NCBI GenBank assembly: GCA_030765065.1
Contig: CM060975.1
Location: 198,556,507 to 198,620,506 of the forward strand
Length of the DNA stretch: 64,000 nt
Direction of reading: 5' to 3'
Origin: Deroplatys truncata
Lineage: Eukaryota; Arthropoda; Insecta; Mantodea; Mantidae
The notes under the pieces are model-generated. The model did not search any database. It saw nothing but the letters and a program-made list of their open reading frames with translations, and was not told where the DNA came from. A program made the translations under genes and the position numbers. Shown here in pieces: positions 56,257 through 64,000 of this stretch; position 1 is the stretch's first letter, and each line of letters starts with the position of its first letter.

Positions 56257-56680
56257 TATAACGAAGTGTGAAATGTAGCTATTTCTGCAAAGGTTTGTTT
56301 AGATTAAAATGTAGTAGATAGAAAAATAAGCTTCAGTAATAATAGTTTGTATACCCACTAATAAACGATAGCGGGTAGAGAAAGTCATGTGAATGTATAA
56401 CACCACATTTTTATAAATGGTACTTAATCTGCCATTTTGTGCTCTGAGTACTGCACCACTTTATGGAAAAAATTATAACTCCTATGCTTGGAGTAGAGGG
56501 GTAGAATTTAGCTCGTCTTTAAGGGAAAGGTTTGTTATACTAATCGGTACGATTTATAAATATATGCAAGCAATGAGATTTATTTATTTGTAAATATATG
56601 TGCTTTTTTCTCCATCTTTACTTAGAAGACATTCTTTCTCTGAATATTTTCTTATATAAATTATCGGTTTTTTCGGACCC

Positions 56681-57004
56681 ATTGAAGGATGAAAAAAAAT
56701 TTGGTACAATATAAAACCTCAATTCCCGTACTATCTTAGCATTAATAATTTGGTTAGTCATATTTTAAAAATACTAATTAATTACTGATAAATTTTAATA
56801 AAAATGTATAGTAAATAATTATTTATTTATACTATAGGATTATATTATAGGACTGTCCGCATCCTATACATTATCCTATAATATATCCCATAATCCTATA
56901 TTTTTAATAAAACGCATAGTAGATCATTTAACTTAGAGGCATGTTTCTGTGTCTTGTAAAAATTAAAGGATACCATCCTAAATAGTTAGTGATATAATGA
57001 AATC
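56681..57004. other. Unassigned AT-rich DNA
   Basis: Includes short near-tandem words around 56835-56905 (ATAGGATTATATTATAGGA, TATCCTATAATATATCCC) that form local inverted pairs. Nothing else. Confidence 0.4.
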
Positions 57005-57136
57005 GAACAGGATGGTTCAGGCAGCAACGTCTGTGGCCCCAATCGGGAGGTCTCGGGTTCGATTCCCGTGACCGCCCACCCTGACCATGGTGTTTTTCGT
57101 GATATTCCCCTGGTCGCCAAGGTGAATACCGGAGTA
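57005..57136 (+). mobile_element. Long tRNA-derived SINE, head and core only
   Basis: GGATGGTTCAGGCAGCAACG (A-box-like) and TCTCGGGTTCGATTCCCGTG (B-box), then GGTGTTTTTCGTGATATTCC and GGTGAATACCGGAGTA, where the mariner-like element begins. The 3' half was not found beyond that element. Confidence 0.78.
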
Positions 57137-58006
57137 GTGCACTATGCGCTTCATGTATGACCGGGCCATAGATCGCGTGTATGCGTAGTTCGCTTGCACT
57201 GCAATGACTTCAATATGTCTCACGTAACTCATTACCACAAACCAGTCACGCAACACGGCTGGGGTGAAAGTTTGTGAATGTTAACTGCCAGCTAAGGCCT
57301 TTTTGTACTGTAAAGATTGAAGTTTTTCAATGAGTATATTTTTGTACTGTAAAGACTAGGGTTTGTTCACTGTGCATCTCTAAATTTAAGTTTGTTCATG
57401 ACATCTGTGTTGTGTGTGAATTGCTTTAGAGTATTCTTATTAATCCACTGAAATACTTACCGAAAAATTCACGCTTGGATAGTTTTCATGTACGATACAT
57501 ACATATGTAAAACCGAATCCTTTAGACAGGTGTATAGACAGGAGAAATTTCCTGGTATTCCAGTTCCAGCTTCAGAAACTATTAGATCTCTGGTTAATAG
57601 TTTGGGACAACGGTATCGCAAAACACTAAAACTAAGAAGCCAAAAAGAAATGTTCTAACAGAGAACAAAATTTATGCAGTTGGTTCATCATTCGAATGCT
57701 ATCCAAAAAGATCTCTGAAACGTGTTGCGCAGCGAAGGGATTTTCAAAAACCAGAAATTATGAAAATTGTACAAGAACTTACGCGTGTGAATGGAAATTT
57801 CGTCCGAAGATGTCTGGAATGTCTCAATGCAGATAGACATCACGTTCAACACCACTTATAACAAGGCTTATTTACTCATTATAGTGAATGTTACTGTCAC
57901 TTATAAGCAACGTGGAGCTTTGGAACGGAAACCCTCCCGGTGTAATAGACAAGCACGGAGCACGCATCCGTGCGATATGCGGCCTGGCAATATAAGGAAC
58001 GCACTG
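57137..58006 (+). mobile_element. Mariner-like element with long inverted termini, TA target
   Basis: The left GTGCACTATGCGCTTCATGT with GGGCCATAGATCGCGTGTAT resembles, inverted, the right end (GATATGCGGCCTGGCAATAT, AAGGAACGCACTG) over about 60 bp. TA lies at 57135-57136 and 58007-58008. The right end also matches the left end of the 55.5-kb element (CGGAGCACGCATcCGtGCGAT), so both belong to one family. Confidence 0.82.
57465..57861 (+). pseudogene. Internally deleted mariner-like transposase
   Basis: ESFRQVYRQEKFPGIPVPAS and ETIRSLVNSLGQRY is a better-preserved helix-turn-helix than that of the 55.5-kb copy. After a stop, VQELTRVNGNFVRRCLECLN and ADRHHVQHHL give the C-terminus ending at 57861. 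The catalytic core is absent. Confidence 0.84.
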
Positions 58007-58008
58007 TA

Positions 58009-61000
58009 GATAAGTTATATTCCACCCCAGATATTAAAATGCGGTACTTCTATTATTTTATTATAATATAAAACTATTTCAGCTCTTGCATGTGTTTTCC
58101 CTTCAAAGATCATGGTTAAACTTCCAGGAATGTTTTAAATTTCGAAATTAATGTATTCATTTTCCTCTGAATTTTCTTTTGCATTTATGTTCATCATTAT
58201 TATTAGTAGATCTTAATATATATATATGTACACATGAGGTTCATGTTTGTACATAAAATTGTCAGTGTTAAACAAGGAAAGACGCAGCAGGAGTCGAAAC
58301 CCACGGAACGGCGGTTATCCGGAAAGCGTCTAGCAATTTCATCATTCACTGGAAAACGCTTTCCCTTAAACCCCAAGCTGCTCATTCTGCAGCCGAAAAA
58401 CCACCGCTTTTTCCTCTTCCACCCTCTCTTTCTGTTTCCGCAAGCACTGATCAATATGGCGGTCGACGGATGGGCTCATTTTTTTCCTTTTCTCTGACCT
58501 TACACTTAAAAATCTACTCATTTGCTTAACACAGCCGCTGGTAGGTAAATGTTTCCAGCAGCTAAAACAGATTTTTCACAGTTCGTGGAAACGGAAAGCT
58601 GTTTAAACGCCGACCTGGAAAAAGGAATCAGCCGCTAGTGTAGAGAACAGTTCAGTGAATACGACAATAAAAATGACAATGATGTGTTTAAATATATGAT
58701 GAACGCTGATGTAAGGACACTTTTACTATTGGAAATTTGCATATTTCTTATAATAATCATAATATCAAATCAGTTTCGCTGTAAAAAAAGTCACACAAGT
58801 TTCTCCACCCAGCGTCATTTAACTTGAAAGCTGTTATACAACTTATTTATACAAAAACTTGTTTTTCTGTAATTTTCTGTAAATCTAATAAGCTAATGTT
58901 GGCGAAACTGGTTTCAATGCATATAACAATACTTTGTAATAGAAGGAACTTGAGGAAGTTATGCTTTCTTTAAAATCACAGATGCCATTATATTCAACTG
59001 ATGCGTAATTCCATAGCGTTTTATCATTACATTACCTTACTGAGACATTACCAACTGTCATTAGTTATCTAAAGAAAGTTCATATTATTTGTGATCTAAG
59101 GAAAATGAAATGTCAAGTGGCAAAAATACTTTCGACATACCTATTGTTTTTTAATTTAATACAGAAAAAAAGCTGCAGAAGTTGCTCGAAACACTTTTTC
59201 TTCTACGGTGAGAATGATTTTGTAGAAAGTTAGGCAAGGAAAATGTTTGTATCGTTTCAAAGAGGGCGATTAAGTGACTCTCCCCGTTCAAGAAGGTTGC
59301 CTCACTGAGATGAAGGTTTTCTGAACTCCTTAACCCGTGAGCAACAACGTCAGTCAACCCGAAAATCTGCAGATATGATCAACTGCTACCAGTCAGCATC
59401 ATGCTACACATGCATTTCACAAGCAGGACTAAAAGCGCTACGAACTTATGCATCAGTACTATATAAATTGAAGAACAAGAGAAAGTGGTGTTATTAGGGA
59501 CTCAGAAGTACACAGAAGGCTGAGATAACATTTAGTTATCAATAAACATGTATTGATATTAAGATGTCTTGCATTAGTTCTCAAAAAACATAAGAACAGT
59601 CATTAAATTTTCGAAGTAGCATGACGTCAACGTCCATCTCGCAATTCCGACCTACAAGCGAAGTCCCATAGCTTCCAATGTTACATATTCATCCCCTTTC
59701 GCCACTCACCTAGGCCTGACCTTCGTTTATAAGCTAGCGTGTGCGTGTTGGACTTGAATTTAAACCTATAAGAGTTTGGCCCATCCAGGCCTGTTGTGCA
59801 ACACAGATGGTAACAGTTTCTGCCAACATCAAATAAAGAAAAACACTATAGGAAACAAGAAGCATCGGCATATTTCCGTGCACATGATGATATGCCATTC
59901 ATCTGTTTAGAAAAAGAAAGTAAGTATTAACCTATTGTATAAGGTTTAAACCCAGCACCACCAATCTGAGAGCCAAGTAGGTTAATGAGCACTATCACCA
60001 TAGCTAACTGTTTTTTCTCTCTCTGGTACCATGGTTTTCCATGTGAACATGAAGGTATCGGTGGTGCATTGTCCCTTGCTGATGGAACGTTTTTCCAGAA
60101 AATGCAATGCTCATATCTTTGAAAATACCGCAATGGAAGCTATTTTCACACTTATGGGGAAAACGTTAACTTTTTTAGAGTGGAAATCAGTATACCGCAT
60201 TCGTATTAAGACTTTATTTATTTGCATTTATCAGTACGAATATTCAAATGAAAAATCATTAGCTGACTTCAGAGTTTGTCGTCAAAGACCATAGGTGTCT
60301 ATACCATCCCACTGTTACCACTGAAAGTTTGTTTGAATTCTGTAACACCTGTATGTAAATGCAGTAATAATATTCTTCTTCTTTCCAACTTGGTTTAGGC
60401 CGTTTAGCCTGCAGTACATAACATGGTAATTATACAGTACATAATATATAATTACTATACTTATTTGTTCGAGCTAAAACCCGTCGAAAGCTGTGCCGGC
60501 CACTTATCCTGTACAGAAAGCGTTTCTTCTGGTTACAAACAGAAGGTCCAGCAGCTCTCTGGGAAGAAAATGCTGAGGACAAAGCGATGATGTGTTGGAG
60601 AATAATATGCGCCTAATAAACCTCAAATGTTTGAGCAGATATGACGGTGAGTCACTCAGAAACATTTTCTACATTACTGAGGGCAGTAGAAATCTTTCCT
60701 TTCCCGGGAGAGATGTTATTAAATCCGTTGGGGCAAGAGGGCATTACTCTATACGGAGTGATTTCCACGGCACCGGATAGTTGGCGTGCCCCAGCGTCTA
60801 AACTCATCTCGCATCCCTCCTTTAATCTTGGCTAGAGATGGCAAATTCCAGTGCAGCCTATGTTTACTTCTTCCCATGCCTTTTCATTCGCTCTTCTTCC
60901 AGCTTTGCTTCATCGCTTTAGGTGCGTTTGCGTAGCGATGGCCATCTTTAGGCATGAAACAACTGCGCTATACTTATTGAAATTTTGCATAGAAAAGCTT

Positions 61001-61029
61001 CGAAAGCATTTGTTTATAGATCATCTACT
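58009..61029. other. Three kilobases without recognised gene or repeat
   Basis: Overlapping ORFs on both strands at 58203-58497 flank a hairpin (GGAAAGCGT ... ACGCTTTCC, 58319-58362). A patch at 59160-59350 has longer open codon runs on both strands. 60540-60840 is more balanced in composition, with ORFs 60592-60780 and 60641-60835 that I cannot place. No splice structure, tRNA or terminal repeats found. Confidence 0.35.
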
Positions 61030-61830
61030 TCAAGGATAGAGGTAAAGGTAGAGGGAATCACCGCGTGCGCTGCGACCTGCACAGAGCTATTGCGACTACC
61101 ACCCCCCCCCCCAGGAGAAAGGAATGAAATTAAGGAATCACGGGGAGCTACAGGTCTTAGGCAGATAGGCCACAGAGACGTGTGAAAGCCCCTAACATTT
61201 CCAAGCTCCCACTGCTGGGGCCGCCGAGAGAGGGTGATGAACGACCCACCAGTCAAGCAGCCCTCTGATGTCCACGGGGAAATTTTTTTTCCATTGAGCA
61301 TGTATTCGCGCCATCTGTCCGGCACCGCCATACACCACGAAACCTAGAAGCACACCTGAAAGAATCGTCCTCCGTGGTGTAGTGGTTACCATGCTTAGGT
61401 TCTAGTCCCCGAGGTCGCGGTTCAAGTCCGGCGGAGGGCGATGTATTTTTTCGGGCGTAAAACTCCTTAGCATGGCTTCCTTCAGAAGGGAAGTAAAGCC
61501 AGTGGTCCCGTGTCGTAGATTTACGGCACGTAAAGAACCTCAAGCCTGATAAAGAGGTCTCTGAGCAAAATTATCGGCCTTTGACGACGAAGGACCACAG
61601 TAGTTAAAGAGCGTTCATAAATAAAACTCAATTTTACACCTGAAAGATGAGAAAGAAACGGAATGAAAGGGAAATAATGGAAAGGAAATATTGGTAGAGA
61701 AGAAACCATCCCAGCATTTGCCTGCCGAGGCCGGGAAAACCACGAAAAACCCATGGGCTCAGAGTGGGCGGACGCCGAATGCAAGTTGCACACGTTACCG
61801 CAGCGCCACCTAGCTCGATACCTCAAGCAT
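61030..61830 (-). mobile_element. Long tRNA-derived SINE split by another SINE
   Basis: The head lies at the right (minus strand TAGGTGGCGCTGCGGTAACG, GGGTTTTTCGTGGTTTTCCC, GCAAATGCTGGGATGG) and the body at the left (plus strand CCCTAACATTTCCAAGCTCC, GAGAGAGGGTGATGAACGAC). The body matches the SINE at 63.0-63.5 kb. A C-run lies at about 61104. A plus-strand SINE occupies 61364-61635. Confidence 0.82.
61364..61635 (+). mobile_element. Second SINE family, with perfect 12-bp target duplication, inside a long SINE
   Basis: ACACCTGAAAGA is repeated at 61352-61363 and 61636-61647. The head TCCTCCGTGGTGTAGTGGTT (A-box) and GGTCGCGGTTCAAGTCCGGC (B-box) keeps an acceptor-like pairing of TCCTCCG with CGGAGGG. 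The body has GTGGTCCCGTGTCGTAGATT and GGCACGTAAAGAACCTC, a sequence style found in other arthropod tRNA-SINEs. It is younger than its host SINE. Confidence 0.9.
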
Positions 61831-61921
61831 AGACGTTAAAGTCTGTTCCGCCTCAAAAACTGTGATATGCTCTTCATATACTTGATATGTTCCTCTTCTT
61901 TGGCACCCTTGTCCTCTTTTT

Positions 61922-62763
61922 ACTTTCTCTACTACGTATAGTAAGTAGGAGAAGTATTGTATTCCACCCAAAAATTCGTTACCGAGATTTCACCGGAAAT
62001 ACATGTTTTGAGACGCCCTGAATCCCAAAAAAAACATTTTTAGAAACATATCCGTGTGTGTGTCTGTGTGTCAGTGAACAGCATAACTCAGAAACGAACA
62101 GTCGGATAAACACCAAACTTGGTATTTATGTTCAGTATCTTCCAGAGATACGACACGAAGGTTTTCAAGAAAATCTCCCCACCCCAGAATACCCTTTACA
62201 TGGAACATTTTTCGAAAATTTTAATTTTCTTAAGAATAGCTAACGATTTTGATTAAAATATCATATGTTTAAGATATTGTCATGACAAATGAAATGTATA
62301 TCTCGAATTTTCTGGGAATGGTTCCAAAAGTATTCTTCATTGTGAACGACTTTTGCATAACTGGTAAACCATAAGAGATAGACAAAAGCTTACTACACCG
62401 AAAATATATATCGCGTTAAAATACACAATTTATGTCATATACATTTTTTGTTGTTGAGTGAACCATTTTCGAGATATTGCTGTTATTCCCTTAAATTTTC
62501 CAATACTTATACTTTTTCTCAAATTCGTTATTAATTTTTTTGTCCTGGTAATGCAAAGAGAATGGAATACTCCACATCGCAACCACCTCTTAAAATATTT
62601 GACTACCGCTTAAAACCTACCACATTCCCCTTGCATCTACAAGAAAATTAGCAATAAGATTAACATTTCGATATCTCTATTAACATGAAGCATATGAGAA
62701 TAAGCGTTTGTAAAAATAGTTTGTACAAGAGTAGAGAAAGTCATGTGAGTGTAGCACATCAGA
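61922..62763 (-). mobile_element. HINE-like copy H22 (subfamily A), full length
   Basis: Opens ACTTTCTCTACTACGTATAG and closes GTAGAGAAAGTCATGTGAGT, GTAGCACATCAGA, then a T run. It is close to H5, H14 and H18 in sequence, with slot GTGTGTGTCTGTGTGTCAGT. Confidence 0.9.
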
Positions 62764-63050
62764 TTTTTTTATTTTCGGAGTTATTTGGAAAACACTTGTT
62801 CAAAATAAAAATGATAAAATGTGATGAAACGAGGAAAGTGAATATTACATCAACTACTCCTCTGTCATCTGATATACCAGTCAGACTTGCCTTAACAATT
62901 CCGTACATGAATTATATCACAATGTGCGCACATATTTCTTTTGTGCTGAAATAATAATTCAAATGCTAAAAGTATATTGAAATGTTTTCATTCGTCTCTG
63001 CGGAGGAATCGTCTAAGTGGATGACATCTATACCCCTTCTAATCGCTGTA
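62764..63050. other. Unassigned AT-rich DNA
   Basis: Between H22 and the last SINE; nothing recognised. Confidence 0.35.
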
Positions 63051-63550
63051 GGATGTGGGGTATGTTTATCGGAGGGGGACACCTCGTCACTGCGACCAGC
63101 TTGATCTATAGTGGCTACACGCCCCGGGAGGCAGGGATGAGGTGGGGGAGCCATATTAGGTCGCAGGTGGCAGAAGTCCCTAACATTTCCAGCTTGAGCA
63201 GGCGAAGAATCCATAGAGAGGGCGATGAAGCGACCCTAACGGGCGGGACAACACACCCCGGCGTTTACGAGGAGAAATCTTTACAATGCGCAAACAACTA
63301 CTCCATCTGCCCGACACCGTCAGCACCGCAGTACCCGAAAATACGTCTCAAATGTGAAAGGAAGAGATGAAATGAGAGGAAATAGGGATAAAGGAAAACT
63401 CGTGGTAAAATACACCACCCCAGCATTCACCTAATCGACCAAGGGAAACCACGAAAATCACCATGGTCAGGGTGGGCGGTTACCGGAAATCGAACCCGGG
63501 ATATCATGAATGTGGGCCACAGACGTTGCCGCTGAGCCATCCCGCTCGGT
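63051..63550 (-). mobile_element. Long tRNA-derived SINE, 500 bp, 14-bp target duplication
   Basis: Bounded by TTCTAATCGCTGTA (63037-63050) and TTCTAATCGTTGTA (63551-63564), one mismatch. The minus-strand head is ACCGAGCGGGATGGCTCAGC with B-box GGGTTCGATTTCCGG, then GGTGATTTTCGTGGTTTCCC and GGTGAATGCTGGGGTGG and a 3' half ending CATCCTACAG. This copy defines the full length of the long SINE family. The ORF 63017-63370 is antisense SINE. Confidence 0.9.
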
Positions 63551-63564
63551 TTCTAATCGTTGTA

Positions 63565-64000
63565 TTCTTTTTTGTGTCATTTATTTCCTTTATACCTTTA
63601 GTGAAAGTGTTTTCGAATTGCATACCAGATTAAGGGGACCCAACTTTGTTTTCCAAAACCCAAAGTTCTCTACTGAACTATTTGAAATTTTTTTACCACA
63701 TCTTATATCTGTATAAAGAAACGCAGTTACAAATGTTGTTGCATGTATGTTAAGTCATTCCTGGTTTATGCATTTTAAAATTCGAGTGTACATAATTTAT
63801 CAAAAAATGCTGCTTACAATGCAATTCTCATAATATTATCTATTATTCATTTTATGCTTTTCCATGAACTATAAAATAAGTTTGATAAAATATAGACTTT
63901 TAAATTAATTCTATTTTTTTAAATTATGAAACTGTGAAATTTCAAAAACTATATACTTGACAAAACTTTGGTGGGCTTGGTGGCATAACACATTTGCAAC
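63565..64000. other. Unassigned AT-rich DNA
   Basis: No recognised feature to the window end. Confidence 0.4.

Larger units (their letters stand above)
55018..56404 (-). mobile_element. HINE-like copy H21 (subfamily B), itself split by a mariner-like element
   Basis: Opens CCCTACCACGTGTATAGTG (decayed terminus) with the slot TGTTTGTGTCTGCATCTATG. It reaches TTGTCTTTGTATCTATA, is interrupted at 55542-56256, continues ACGAAGTGTGAAATGTAGC, and closes GGGTAGAGAAAGTCATGTGA. Confidence 0.83.
54890..56680 (+). repeat. Family-C repeat copy C3, split by HINE copy H21
   Basis: The left piece 54890-55017 (AGTTGGCAAAAATTACATTT, GGATTTTCCTCTTTAATTTC) and the right piece from 56405 (AAATGGTACTTAATCTGCCA, TTGGAGTAGAGGGGTAGAAT) are collinear with C1 and C2. 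H21 lies in a T-rich point between them. Confidence 0.72.

Noticed and set aside
63017..63370. 117-codon gene at the right end
   Set aside because: Antisense to the long SINE bounded by the 14-bp duplication.

Overview
This window looks like a repeat-dominated, AT-rich stretch of a large insect nuclear genome. It is intergenic or deep intronic, and I found no intact host protein-coding gene. The insect assignment rests on the remnants present: degenerate mariner-like transposases with an arthropod-type N-terminal helix-turn-helix, an R1/Jockey-type RNase H remnant, a PIF/Harbinger element flanked by TAA, several tRNA-derived SINE families, and a solo LTR with an hsp70-like promoter arrangement. 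Large genome size and a cockroach, orthopteroid or stick-insect affinity are inferences; the species cannot be read from the sequence.

The dominant component is a dispersed family of about 0.8-0.9 kb with about 22 copies on both strands, called HINE-like here. Each full copy starts TCTGATGTGTTACA and carries ACTTTCTCTAC a short distance inside that end. It ends exactly in the complement GTAGAGAAAGT, preceded by a small hairpin and, further in, by a variable microsatellite. Flanks are runs of A or T. Asymmetric inverted repeats, a 3' hairpin, an internal microsatellite and A/T-flanked insertion match the architecture of non-autonomous Helentron derivatives (HINE/DINE-1 class). The match is by architecture only; no Rep/helicase is present. 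Two subfamilies (A and B) are visible.

Layout: 1-3.5 kb, HINE copy, LINE RNase H remnant, family-C repeat, mariner-like terminus. 3.6-8 kb, HINE copies with SINEs, one bounded by a 12-bp target-site duplication, and a possible LTR. 9.5-11 kb, a HINE split by an inverted-repeat element. 11-20.8 kb, SINEs and HINEs, including a SINE split by a HINE. 21-29.8 kb, an 858-bp repeat, a foldback HINE pair, a 498-bp composite element with two opposed tRNA-like units and a perfect 82-bp inverted repeat, and a HINE inside a HINE. 30.2-34.7 kb, a block with hAT-like ends containing an 86-bp satellite, a SINE, a mariner remnant and the second 858-bp repeat. 34.7-37.4 kb, more HINEs and SINEs and a GC-rich possible exon. 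37.8-43.9 kb, a 6-kb minisatellite with a 54-bp unit. 44.7-51.8 kb, transposase remnants and a family-C copy holding a solo LTR and a Harbinger element. 52-58 kb, HINEs and two related mariner-like elements, one in a three-level nest. 58-64 kb, poorly explained DNA, nested SINEs and a last HINE.

No gene network operates here. What the window offers is a stratigraphy of nested insertions, many with visible junctions. The most unusual structures are the composite tRNA-like palindromic element, the hAT-bounded satellite and the solo LTR with a heat-shock-type promoter. All coordinates and identities come from reading by eye; edges without a named duplication may be off by 10-30 bases.
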